DNA of 10,416 bases from an uncultured Succinatimonas sp. (GTDB lineage: Bacteria; Pseudomonadota; Gammaproteobacteria; Enterobacterales; Succinivibrionaceae), in NCBI GenBank assembly GCA_937880335.1, contig CALFLJ010000006.1:1-10416 (forward strand), in the 5' to 3' direction. A program made the translations under genes and the position numbers. The notes under the pieces are model-generated. The model was not told the DNA's origin. It saw only the letters and a program-made list of their open reading frames with translations, and searched no databases. How positions within the stretch are numbered: the first letter of the stretch is position 1; each line of letters starts with the position of its first letter. Below are positions 1 through 6,305 of this stretch, in pieces.

Positions 1-225
1 TAGAGGTATGTTAACTATTATATAAAGAATTCTTAGGGGGTTTAATCGTCCTTTGTGTAGGTGAGAATACCAAAAGGCATTAAGTACATGATGTACTATA
101 AGCAGGATAAGTAGGATTGTTCCTAAAATCTCATGTACTAAATTACCTGTGATGTGATACCCATAAAGACTTAAGAAAATAAGTAGCATGGATAAATTTA
201 AACATAAGCGTAAAGTATTAGACAT
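1..225 (-). CDS. DUF4405 domain membrane protein, N-terminal 75 residues (cut by left edge)
   Basis: An uninterrupted reading frame runs from ATG at 225 to the left edge; an in-frame TGA lies five codons upstream, so the start is well bounded. Two hydrophobic segments are visible, at about residues 9-23 and 33-51. Between and within them are G-Y-H24, L-V-H31-E-I-L-G and V-H45-H46-V-L-N-x-x-W-Y, followed by a basic loop (K58-G-R) and the start of a third hydrophobic segment at about 66. This order matches DUF4405 (PF14358), small multi-pass inner-membrane proteins with conserved histidines that resemble b-type cytochromes and have been linked to flavinylated electron-transfer systems. Heme binding and a redox role are inferred from the family. 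The C-terminus and any partner gene would lie to the left of the window. No strong Shine-Dalgarno sequence is visible. Confidence 0.75.
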   Translation of the reverse strand, partial: MSNTLRLCLNLSMLLIFLSLYGYHITGNLVHEILGTILLILLIVHHVLNAFWYSHLHKGRLNPLRILYIIVNIPL

Positions 226-265
226 GGCTTTATAAATTCAAAAATACAAAGATGCTATAAGATTT

Positions 266-305
266 TAGAAAAAAAGAAACCGTCAAACAAGGGATTGTTT
301 GACGG
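266..305 (-). terminator. Intrinsic terminator of the 2-hydroxyacid dehydrogenase gene
   Basis: A perfect 10-bp stem (280-289 with 296-305; CCGTCAAACA/TGTTTGACGG) with a 6-base loop is followed, on the minus strand, by a U-rich tract (complement of 266-279). It starts 55 bases after the dehydrogenase stop codon. There is no U-tract on the plus-strand side, so it works in the minus direction and separates the dehydrogenase from the DUF4405 gene. Confidence 0.9.
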
Positions 306-360
306 TAAAACAGCAGAAAAAACAAATTATTTAATCAAAATATTATTATTCAACTCTCAA

Positions 361-1335
361 TTAGAGCTTGTTAACAGGGCAACGAGCAGGCTCACCCTTA
401 GCAATACGAACAGCCTCTTCTGCACACTTAGTCTTAAGATCAGATGCTGCCTGTACAGAGTACCAAGCCATGTGAGGAGTTAAAATTAAATTAGGAACAT
501 CAGCTGCGTGAAGTGGGTTATCTAATGGTAAAGGCTCTTTCTGAGTTACGTCGATACCGGCACCACCTAACTGGCCACTCTTTAAGGCTGCAGCAAGATC
601 AGCCTCGTTAACTAAACCACCACGAGCTACGTTAACAAGTAATGCACCCTTCTTCATCTTAGCGAAGGTTGCAGCGTTCATCATTTCGAAGTTTTCACTG
701 TTAAGACCGCAGTGTAAGGATATTAAGTCAGACTGAGTGATAACCTCGTCTAAAGACTTAACTTCGATGAAGGATAACTCTGCATTTTCTTCAACGTGCT
801 TGGTGTAAACGTCATAACCGATAACCTTGCAACCTAAGGCGTGAACACGCTTGGCAAAAGCGATACCGATACGACCTAAACCTACAATACCTACGGTCAT
901 GCAAGATAAGCGCATTAAAGGAGCCATCTCAGCATAATCCCAACCGCCCTTAGAAACCTGATTGTCAGCCTTAACAATACCACGGGTTAAACCCATCATT
1001 AAAGCTAAAGCGTGATCAGCTACTTCAAAGGTACCATAATCAGGAACGTTGCAAACCTGAACGCCATGGCGGGTAGCAGCCTCAAGATCGATATTATCAA
1101 CACCTACGCCGTAACGAACGATACCCTTAAGATCCGGGCATGCTGCAAAAACTTTCTCAGTAAATCTTGCGTACTGGTTGCAGCAAGAGACAACACCCTG
1201 AAGATTAGCAATTAATTCATCTTCAGTCTGACTTTGGCAGAGTTTCCAGGAAATGCCATTCTTTTCAAAAATAGCTTGCTCTTCATTGAGGTTGGCGTGA
1301 TCGCAATCTGTTACAACAATTTTGGCATCGGCCAT
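361..1335 (-). CDS. CtBP-like D-isomer-specific 2-hydroxyacid dehydrogenase
   Basis: Predicted cytosolic NAD(P)-dependent oxidoreductase interconverting a 2-keto acid and a D-2-hydroxy acid; the substrate cannot be read from the sequence. Numbering from the ATG at 1335 (324 residues), the Rossmann motif G-L-G-R-I-G is at 152-157 with an acidic residue near 175 (G-Y-D) that would bind NAD ribose. The catalytic set is complete: Arg238 (V-A-R-G-G), Glu267 (Q-K-E-P) and His288 (T-P-H-M-A-W-Y-S). The segments V-R-Y-G-V-G-V-D-N and C-N-V-P-D-Y are typical of the C-terminal-binding-protein subgroup rather than SerA, and no ACT domain follows. A GTG at 1344 could extend the protein by three residues, but it lies inside the AAGGTG that serves as ribosome binding site for the ATG at 1335, so the ATG is chosen. 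The protein has 11 cysteines, unusually many. It appears to be transcribed alone. Confidence 0.92.
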   Translation of the reverse strand: MADAKIVVTDCDHANLNEEQAIFEKNGISWKLCQSQTEDELIANLQGVVSCCNQYARFTEKVFAACPDLKGIVRYGVGVDNIDLEAATRHGVQVCNVPDYGTFEVADHALALMMGLTRGIVKADNQVSKGGWDYAEMAPLMRLSCMTVGIVGLGRIGIAFAKRVHALGCKVIGYDVYTKHVEENAELSFIEVKSLDEVITQSDLISLHCGLNSENFEMMNAATFAKMKKGALLVNVARGGLVNEADLAAALKSGQLGGAGIDVTQKEPLPLDNPLHAADVPNLILTPHMAWYSVQAASDLKTKCAEEAVRIAKGEPARCPVNKL

Positions 1336-1413
1336 GATAAGCACCTTTTTATATCTGAAAGTAAAATAATGTGAAGTTCAAAAATTACTTAAGATCTGAA
1401 CCTCACTGCATGT

Positions 1414-1424
1414 AATATATTTTA
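1414..1424 (-). promoter_or_regulatory. Candidate -10 region of the dehydrogenase promoter
   Basis: On the minus strand two overlapping hexamers, TAAAAT (complement of 1419-1424) and TATATT (complement of 1414-1419), each match TATAAT at five of six positions. They would give a start point near 1407-1412 and a leader of about 75 bases. There is no good -35 hexamer, which fits an activator-dependent promoter with the CRP-like dyad centred about 41-45 bases upstream. Such A/T-rich hexamers are common in this gap, so this is tentative. Confidence 0.35.
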
Positions 1425-1444
1425 ATGAAATTTTTTTATTATGC

Positions 1445-1460
1445 TGTGAGGTAGCTCACT
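1445..1460 (-). promoter_or_regulatory. Candidate CRP (cAMP receptor protein) binding site
   Basis: The sequence TGTGAGGTAGCTCACT matches the CRP consensus TGTGA-N6-TCACA with one mismatch in the last base, and its core GTGAG/CTCAC is a perfect inverted repeat. Its centre lies about 117 bases before the dehydrogenase ATG and roughly 41-45 bases before the start point predicted from the candidate -10, close to the class II activator position. That a CRP homologue exists in this organism is inferred. Confidence 0.45.
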
Positions 1461-1800
1461 AAATACATCTGATCTCTTAAAATATTTAAAAAAAACGATT
1501 GCTTAAAATGTAACTAATTGAAATTAAAATATAAATACAAAAACATGTATGTAAGTAAATTAAACTTGCATAAATTTCTCATATCTAAAAGGCTGGAAAA
1601 TGACAAAGTGATCTGCTCAATTTTCTCATCTAAATAAAATTTGTAGGTAAATTTTTTTTTGCAAAAAAAAAGTTTTTTAGCTAACTCTAAGAAAATAAAG
1701 GAATTTTATTTTTTTAAGAAAAGTAGTAATGGAAAAATACAGAAGATCTATTTTTTCTCAAGATCTTGTTTTGATTTATGAAAAATATATGTTTTCTAAA

Positions 1801-1839
1801 TTAAAAGGCCCGTCATTTTTTTTGTGACAGGCCTTTTAA
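1801..1839 (-). terminator. Intrinsic terminator after ppk1
   Basis: A 10-bp perfect outer stem (1801-1810 with 1830-1839; TTAAAAGGCC/GGCCTTTTAA) continues, after one C/A mismatch, into a 4-bp inner stem (GTCA 1812-1815 with TGAC 1825-1828) around a 9-base loop. It begins about 20 bases past the ppk1 stop codon. The 3' arm on the minus strand ends in TTTTAA and is followed by TTTAG, so the U-tract is modest. The hairpin is nearly symmetric, but no plus-strand gene ends here. Confidence 0.8.
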
Positions 1840-1858
1840 TTATATATAGGATAAAATC

Positions 1859-3913
1859 CTAGAGTGATTTTTCTACCTCTTTTAGATAATCGTGAATTGC
1901 TATTTGTGCTCTTATCTTAGGTGCATCTTTGTCAGAGCTTACATAATTGTTGCTTTGTAATGCATCGATAATTCTTGCCTTACGGTTATCTTTTTCCTGA
2001 AGCTCAAAGATTTTCTTAATACGCTCTGCAACCTTGTCATCTAAGATCTGAGCTCCAACCTCAATTCTGTAATCGAGGTTACGTGTCATCCAGTCTGCAG
2101 ATGAGATGTAAACTTCTTCATTGCCATCATTGTGGAAAATCATGACACGAGGGTGCTCTAAAAATCTATCTACAATTGAAGTAATATAGATATTTTCAGA
2201 TAGGTCTTTTACGCCAGGTTTTAACGAGCACATGCCTCGAATGATAGCTCTAACCTTAACTCCTGCTTTTGAAGCCTCATAAAGTTTTTTTACTAAGCCG
2301 TTATCTACAAGATTATTTACTTTAAGCTTGATTCTAGCCTCTTTACCGTTTTTCGCATTTTGAATTTCACGGTCAATCATTTCATAAATGCGACTACGAG
2401 CATTTAACGGAGATACCAATAAACGCTTGAAGGTAGGTCTTGTATATGGGTACTCAATAAATTCAAATACGCTTTCAACTTCCTTTGTGATTTCAGAGTT
2501 TGAGGTAAAGAGAGCAAAATCAGTGTAGATTTTTGCTGTCTTTTCGTTAAAGTTACCAGTGCCGATATGAGCATAATGTACGGTTTTTCCGTTTTCCTTT
2601 CGTGTTATCAAGCACAGCTTTGAGTGAATCTTAAGAGTTGGTAAGCCAAAGAGTACCTTTACACCGTTATCTGTAAGTCTTGATGCCCACTTAATATTAT
2701 TTGCCTCATCAAAACGTGCTTTGAGCTCAACAACAACGGTTACGCTCTTGCCGTTATTTGCAGCATCGATTAAAGAATTTATGACGCGACTGTGAGATGC
2801 TACACGGTAAATGTTTATCTTAATTGAGCTTACGCATGGATCATAAGAGGCTTGACGTAAAAATTCTGTAAAGTAATCAAAACGATAGTAAGGGTAGTAG
2901 AGGAAAACATCACGTTTGGCTATGGCTGCAAACGGGGTGAGTTCACGTTCAAATTGACTTGATAATACCTCAGATAAGGTAGGGTTCTCCATAGTATCAT
3001 CACCTAAACTTGGGAAGGACAGGAAATCCTTGAAGTTATGGTAACGATTGCCAGGCATAAGAGAGTCAATTGAACTCATACGTAATTCTTTAGCCATGAA
3101 CTCAACGATACTTTTTGGCATTTGAGCATCATAGGAGAAACGAACCGGCATGGCATTTAAGCGCTGCTTTAAAGACTCTGACATATTCTCAAGCACACTC
3201 TTATCTACGTTTTCAGAAAGATCGTACTCAGCATCACGGTTCATCTTGATTGAATAGGTTTCGATAGTATTGTAATCAAACAACCCTTTGAAAATGATAT
3301 CAAGACCTAAACGTATAACATCGTCAAGCCACATGAGCGTTACAGTATTGTCATCAGATGGCATGCGAATAAAGCGAGGTAGCTGTTCTGTCGGGATTTC
3401 TAATAAAGAGTAGTGATTTGCTGTAGCACCACTCATTTTTACAAACAAATATGTGAACTGATCCTTAAGGAAAGCTAAAAGATCAGTATCTTCATCAATG
3501 ATGACTGGATTTATATGTTTTAAAACGTGACGTTTAAAGTAAGTCTTGACCCATTCTTTTTGATTTTCATTGATTTCCTGAGGGTTTCTTAGAAAGATTT
3601 GGTGCAGTGCAAGCTCAGCAATTAAAGAATGGTAGATTTCATTTAATGTCATCTGATATTTAGCGGCTTCTTTTTGCACTTGGCGCAAAAGATTTACATT
3701 ATCTTCATTCTTACCGCTTTCATTATTAATGATAATTTGACGCTTAAGCTCAGCTACTCTAACTTTAAAGAATTCATCTTGATTATTAGAATAAATTCCC
3801 AAAAAACGAACACGCTCAATCAGAGGAACTGAAGGATCTGCAGCCTCCTGTAATACACGGCCGTTAAAGGACAGCCAGGAGAGTTCTTTGGGCATGAAAT
3901 TGCTGTTTGCCAT
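1859..3913 (-). CDS. ppk1: Polyphosphate kinase 1
   Basis: PPK1 reversibly transfers the gamma-phosphate of ATP to inorganic polyphosphate through a phosphohistidine intermediate; E. coli PPK1 is membrane-associated and its product supports stress and stationary-phase survival. The 684-residue length fits E. coli PPK1 (688), and identity is high along the whole protein. The N-terminal domain opens with K-E-L-S-W-L-S-F-N and R-F-L-G-I-Y-S-N-N. In the catalytic core, L-K-I-H places the phosphorylated histidine at His430 (E. coli His435), Y-A-H-I-G-T-G-N gives His449, and F-L-E-H gives His587 (E. coli His592). Arg370 (I-Y-R-V-A) and Arg400 (K-A-R-F-D) correspond to the magnesium-site arginines. 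The C-terminal part keeps S-S-A-D-W-M-T-R-N. No exopolyphosphatase gene (ppx) is adjacent in this window. The ribosome binding site before the ATG is weak (ATAGG). It lies downstream of the lipoprotein gene in the same direction, 186 bases away. Confidence 0.97.
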   Translation of the reverse strand: MANSNFMPKELSWLSFNGRVLQEAADPSVPLIERVRFLGIYSNNQDEFFKVRVAELKRQIIINNESGKNEDNVNLLRQVQKEAAKYQMTLNEIYHSLIAELALHQIFLRNPQEINENQKEWVKTYFKRHVLKHINPVIIDEDTDLLAFLKDQFTYLFVKMSGATANHYSLLEIPTEQLPRFIRMPSDDNTVTLMWLDDVIRLGLDIIFKGLFDYNTIETYSIKMNRDAEYDLSENVDKSVLENMSESLKQRLNAMPVRFSYDAQMPKSIVEFMAKELRMSSIDSLMPGNRYHNFKDFLSFPSLGDDTMENPTLSEVLSSQFERELTPFAAIAKRDVFLYYPYYRFDYFTEFLRQASYDPCVSSIKINIYRVASHSRVINSLIDAANNGKSVTVVVELKARFDEANNIKWASRLTDNGVKVLFGLPTLKIHSKLCLITRKENGKTVHYAHIGTGNFNEKTAKIYTDFALFTSNSEITKEVESVFEFIEYPYTRPTFKRLLVSPLNARSRIYEMIDREIQNAKNGKEARIKLKVNNLVDNGLVKKLYEASKAGVKVRAIIRGMCSLKPGVKDLSENIYITSIVDRFLEHPRVMIFHNDGNEEVYISSADWMTRNLDYRIEVGAQILDDKVAERIKKIFELQEKDNRKARIIDALQSNNYVSSDKDAPKIRAQIAIHDYLKEVEKSL

Positions 3914-3995
3914 GGTATAAGCCTATAAATAATAGTTAGTGCAAAGAAAATGGATACTTGAAATTCTTTAGGATACTCTAGCTTTATTAAATAAA

Positions 3996-4015
3996 AGTTA
4001 AATTTAGTTAAATTT
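3996..4015. repeat. Perfect 10-bp tandem direct repeat upstream of ppk1
   Basis: AGTTAAATTT occurs twice without a gap, ending about 83-102 bases before the ppk1 ATG. The GTTAA cores are 10 bases apart, one helical turn. This resembles direct-repeat sites of OmpR-type response regulators such as ArcA (GTTAA-type boxes), although the usual ArcA spacing is 11. It may be a binding site for ppk1 control or a chance product of A/T-rich DNA. Confidence 0.4.
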
Positions 4016-4046
4016 TAGCATGGAGTGGTAGGTATTATTTTGAGGT

Positions 4047-4085
4047 AAACATGAAAATAATTAACTAATTGCAAATTTCATGTTT
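4047..4085. repeat. Inverted repeat between the lipoprotein gene and ppk1
   Basis: A perfect 10-bp inverted repeat (AAACATGAAA 4047-4056 with TTTCATGTTT 4076-4085) encloses a 19-base A/T-rich loop. It starts 15 bases after the lipoprotein stop codon, so it could end that transcript. The stem is weak in G/C and the following U-tract on the minus strand is only three bases, so it may equally be a leaky terminator or a regulator site for ppk1. Confidence 0.4.
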
Positions 4086-4099
4086 TTGTTATGATTTTG

Positions 4100-4750
4100 C
4101 TATTTACTGGTGCTATTAAACTTCTGAATCGCATCAAGTTGCAGTCTTTTTATAGAGTTTACTGAATTTATCTGATTTAAAATAGATGTAGCTTGATTAT
4201 TACCTAAATGAGATGATTCAGCTAATAGTCTAGCTCCAATTGCCATGGTTTCTGCTTTTCCAATAAAAAGCAGACCGGCTGTGTAGTAGGCTTTAGCCAT
4301 ACCTTGTAAGTTAATGAGATTTTCCATCCAGTATGCACCATCATCAAACTGACCTTGTGCATAAAAATAGCGGGAGATTCTAGCTATATAGAATGGTGAT
4401 GTAATGATTTCATCGTTAAACTCAGGATGATTTTCATTTATCACTTTTTGCATACATTTGTTATGCAAAACGGAAAGCTCACGGGTCTGGAAAATTAGTG
4501 GCTTAGGATAGTTTCTGTCTTTATAGCTTTGTTTATAAAGATTGTTTAATTTTGAAGCGTCAGAAACTTTACCATTTTTAATACAGTCAAAGGCTAGTTT
4601 ACTAAAATTGTTGACTTGATTTTCCTCGAATGTAGGCGGCGGGGGGATGACAACATTCTTTTCATTTTCATCATTTATATAAGTGCAAGAAACCAATATG
4701 TAGCTTACAAGCAACATGAAAAGGACTTTTATTTTGAACTTATACTTCAT
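4100..4750 (-). CDS. Putative lipoprotein with Sel1/TPR-like repeats, function unknown
   Basis: A 216-residue protein not assigned to a named family. The N-terminus is a lipoprotein signal: K-Y-K-F-K-I-K, a hydrophobic stretch 9-20, then L-V-S-C with the lipidated cysteine at 22. Thr and not Asp follows the Cys, so outer-membrane sorting is the default. Residues 36-39 are four prolines, then a largely helical body. The segment around 140-190 (Y-W-M-E-N-L, K-A-Y-Y-T-A-G-L-L, A-R-L-L-A-E-S, G-N-N-Q-A) resembles one or two degenerate Sel1/TPR repeats, helical hairpins that usually bind other proteins. It sits between bamE and ppk1 on the same strand, behind bamE's terminator. No Shine-Dalgarno sequence precedes the ATG, so translation is probably weak; a later Met12 would leave the signal peptide without its positive region. 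A role at the envelope is inference. Confidence 0.75.
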   Translation of the reverse strand: MKYKFKIKVLFMLLVSYILVSCTYINDENEKNVVIPPPPTFEENQVNNFSKLAFDCIKNGKVSDASKLNNLYKQSYKDRNYPKPLIFQTRELSVLHNKCMQKVINENHPEFNDEIITSPFYIARISRYFYAQGQFDDGAYWMENLINLQGMAKAYYTAGLLFIGKAETMAIGARLLAESSHLGNNQATSILNQINSVNSIKRLQLDAIQKFNSTSK

Positions 4751-4760
4751 GATAAATTTT

Positions 4761-4788
4761 AACTAAAATCCTCTGTATTACAGAGGAT
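4761..4788 (-). terminator. Intrinsic terminator after bamE
   Basis: A perfect 8-bp stem (ATCCTCTG 4768-4775 with CAGAGGAT 4781-4788) has a 5-base loop and, on the minus strand, is followed by TTTTAGTT. It lies 24 bases after the bamE stop and ends about 17 bases before the lipoprotein ATG. It therefore uncouples the two lipoprotein genes, or lets only readthrough reach the second. Confidence 0.75.
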
Positions 4789-4812
4789 ATCTGTTAACTT
4801 ACAATCTCTTCT

Positions 4813-5226
4813 TTAATTATCCTCAGGGACTAAATAGCTATCATCAGATGATGGTGGAGCATAGCTGTTAATTTGTGTGCTACCACTGCCAAAGCTTGCA
4901 GGTTTTTCAAAATCACCTGACATATCCACTAATGTATTACCATTAAACAATAATACTAGATTTTTTATTTGAGGTTCGCCCCAACCTTTGCGGAAGAAGT
5001 GGACATAGTACCAACGTGAATTGTCAAAGGGATCGACTAGCATTGGGGTACCTAATACATAGCGTACCTGATCTCCTGTCATGCCATAAGTTAAAAGGTT
5101 GATGGCATCCTCTTCTACATAATTACCCTGAGCTAAATCAGAGCGGTAAGCACAGCCTTGTGTTAAGGCTAGGCTTAGAGCAACTGAGGCTAGTGCGCCT
5201 TTTTTGAAAAACTTACTTAATTGCAT
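4813..5226 (-). CDS. bamE: Outer membrane protein assembly factor BamE (SmpA/OmlA)
   Basis: BamE is the small lipoprotein subunit of the BAM complex that folds beta-barrel proteins into the outer membrane; it stabilises the BamA-BamD contact. The 137-residue product has a signal peptide (K-K-G then hydrophobic 11-22) ending in L-T-Q-G-C with lipidated Cys25, like the E. coli L-T-A-G-C. The mature part carries the family motifs Y-R-x-D-x-x-Q-G-N-Y (27-36), G-M-T-x-x-Q-V (48-54), L-G-T-P (58-61), D-P-F (65-67) and W-Y-Y-V (72-75). A C-terminal tail of about 30 Ser/Gly/Pro/Asp-rich residues makes it longer than E. coli BamE (113). The ATG at 5226 is chosen over the in-frame ATG at 5256 because AAAGGA lies at ideal spacing before it, and the earlier ATG falls inside the predicted -10 element. 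It is divergent from grpE. Confidence 0.95.
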   Translation of the reverse strand: MQLSKFFKKGALASVALSLALTQGCAYRSDLAQGNYVEEDAINLLTYGMTGDQVRYVLGTPMLVDPFDNSRWYYVHFFRKGWGEPQIKNLVLLFNGNTLVDMSGDFEKPASFGSGSTQINSYAPPSSDDSYLVPEDN

Positions 5227-5254
5227 GATTGTTCCTTTAAAAAAATCTAAAGAC

Positions 5255-5263
5255 ATTGTAGCA
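5255..5263 (-). promoter_or_regulatory. Extended -10 promoter of bamE
   Basis: On the minus strand the sequence reads TGCTACAAT, an extended -10 element (TGn plus TACAAT, five of six matches to TATAAT). It predicts a start point near 5248 and a 22-base leader containing the AAAGGA ribosome binding site. No clear -35 is visible, as is common for extended -10 promoters. It also argues against translation starting at 5256. Confidence 0.55.
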
Positions 5264-5447
5264 AATAAGTTGGCAAAAGAATGCTAATAAAATATTTGCT
5301 TTAAAAAGAAAAGAAAAAAATCCTGAAAAAAAAGATATAGCCAAATAGCATTTTTCTTATATTTTATTTAAATTTCTTTTAGTTAAAAAAAATTTGCTTT
5401 ATTTTCAATAAAAAATAAAAAAAAATGAGGCTTTTATTTCAAAAAAA

Positions 5448-5476
5448 CTTGAAAAGAAATTTTTTACCCCCATTTA
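5448..5476 (+). promoter_or_regulatory. Sigma-32 (RpoH) heat-shock promoter of grpE
   Basis: CTTGAAA (5448-5454) and CCCCATTTA (5468-5476) are separated by 13 bases. Both boxes and the spacing match the E. coli sigma-32 consensus, with the same -10 box and spacer as E. coli dnaK P1. The start point would be near 5483, giving a leader of about 47 bases to the grpE ATG. This places the Hsp70 genes under heat-shock control. Confidence 0.92.
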
Positions 5477-5529
5477 ACAGATACGAAATGCCGTAAAGCA
5501 GTTGTTCAGTCAAATTTAAGAGTATGGAA

Positions 5530-6237
5530 ATGCAGACTCAAGAAAATGAAATTAAGCAGGCTTTAGACGAAGCCGCACAAAACCAGGCTCAAAATGAAAA
5601 TGAGCAAGAAACAGTCTTAAATGAAGAGGTTGTAGCAGAAGAAAACACAACTGATGAGAGTGTTGCTCAAGAAGAGCTTGATCCTATTGCTAAGTTGCAA
5701 TCTGAAAATGCCGCCTTACGTGCTCACTTAGAGAAGGTCGAGAATGCTGCTAAAGCTGATCTGCAAAACATGGTTCGTGCCATTGCAGAGGCTGATAATC
5801 AGCGTAAGCGTGCAGAGGCTGATATTGATAGAGCTCGTGTCAATGCAACTGAAAAATTTGCACGTGCCATGTTACCTATAGTTGATTCTTTAGAATTAGC
5901 TATTGAGCACACCCATGCTGATGATGAAAAGTCTAAGGCTTTAGTTGAAGGTGTTCAAAACACCTTGACCTTATTCTTAAAAGAATTAAGTAATTTTGGG
6001 GTCGAGGTTGTAAATCCTTTAAACGAGGCCTTTGATCCAAATGTTCATCAGGCAATTTCAATGATGCCATCTGATTGTGTAGCTGCAAACCATGTTGTTT
6101 ATGTTATGCAAAAAGGCTATGTATTAAACGGAAGAGTCGTAAGACCTGCAATGGTTACTGTTTCATCAGGTGCACCTGCTAAAGCTGATAATAACGAAAG
6201 CGAAAATTCATCTAGCAAAATTAATGTAGAAATTTAG
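5530..6237 (+). CDS. grpE: Nucleotide exchange factor GrpE
   Basis: GrpE is the homodimeric cytosolic co-chaperone that releases ADP from DnaK and so completes the Hsp70 cycle; its long helices act as a thermosensor. From the ATG at 5530 the protein has 235 residues. Residues 1-52 are a Gln/Asn/Glu-rich low-complexity tail, longer than usual. Residues 53-112 form the paired coiled-coil helices, 113-160 the four-helix-bundle region, and 168-211 the beta-wing with the GrpE signature (F-D-P-x-x-H-Q-A-I ... K-G-Y-V-L-x-x-R-V-V-R-P-A-x-V-x-V). The last 20 residues are a second Asn/Ser/Glu-rich tail. An in-frame ATG at 5524 would add two residues, but AAGAG (5518-5522) sits one base before it and seven bases before 5530, so 5530 is preferred. 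It is first of the grpE-dnaK-dnaJ cluster, behind a sigma-32 promoter. recN and nadK, which lie between grpE and bamE in E. coli, are absent here. Confidence 0.96.
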   Translation: MQTQENEIKQALDEAAQNQAQNENEQETVLNEEVVAEENTTDESVAQEELDPIAKLQSENAALRAHLEKVENAAKADLQNMVRAIAEADNQRKRAEADIDRARVNATEKFARAMLPIVDSLELAIEHTHADDEKSKALVEGVQNTLTLFLKELSNFGVEVVNPLNEAFDPNVHQAISMMPSDCVAANHVVYVMQKGYVLNGRVVRPAMVTVSSGAPAKADNNESENSSSKINVEI

Positions 6238-6245
6238 CATTTGGT

Positions 6246-6271
6246 CTTGAAATTATTCAGCTTGGCCATAT
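6246..6271 (+). promoter_or_regulatory. Candidate second sigma-32 promoter before dnaK
   Basis: A perfect CTTGAAA (6246-6252) is followed after 11 bases by GGCCATAT (6264-6271), which keeps the CCAT core of the CCCCATnT -10 box but lacks the first two C residues. The spacer is two bases shorter than at the grpE promoter. It would start transcription near 6278, about 70 bases before the dnaK ATG, and so boost dnaK over grpE. Confidence 0.45.
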
Positions 6272-6305
6272 GTGTAAGAGCAGTGGAAATAAAAAGATTA
6301 AAAAA

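Larger units (their letters stand above)
1336..1858. other. Non-coding AT-rich gap between ppk1 and the dehydrogenase gene
   Basis: This 523-base stretch holds no convincing gene. From left to right it contains the dehydrogenase ribosome binding site, a candidate -10 region (1414-1424), a CRP-like dyad (1445-1460), about 300 bases of long A and T runs with no recognised motif, a perfect 10-bp palindrome CAAGATCTTG (1759-1768), and the ppk1 terminator (1801-1839). Composition is far more A/T-rich than the flanking genes. Confidence 0.6.

Noticed and set aside
296..301. TTGAC-like -35 box for the DUF4405 gene on the minus strand
   Set aside because: It is the arm of the terminator hairpin, and no -10 hexamer lies at 16-18 bases from it.
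295..483. Open frame on the plus strand starting in the terminator
   Set aside because: It begins inside the hairpin and runs antisense over the dehydrogenase 3' end; no family resemblance.
1012..1215. Open frame on the plus strand inside the dehydrogenase gene
   Set aside because: It is antisense to a well-supported coding region, has no recognisable motif and no ribosome binding site.
1729..1827. Possible 32-residue peptide on the plus strand in the ppk1-dehydrogenase gap
   Set aside because: It has no good ribosome binding site, runs through the terminator hairpin, and looks like chance coding in A/T-rich DNA.
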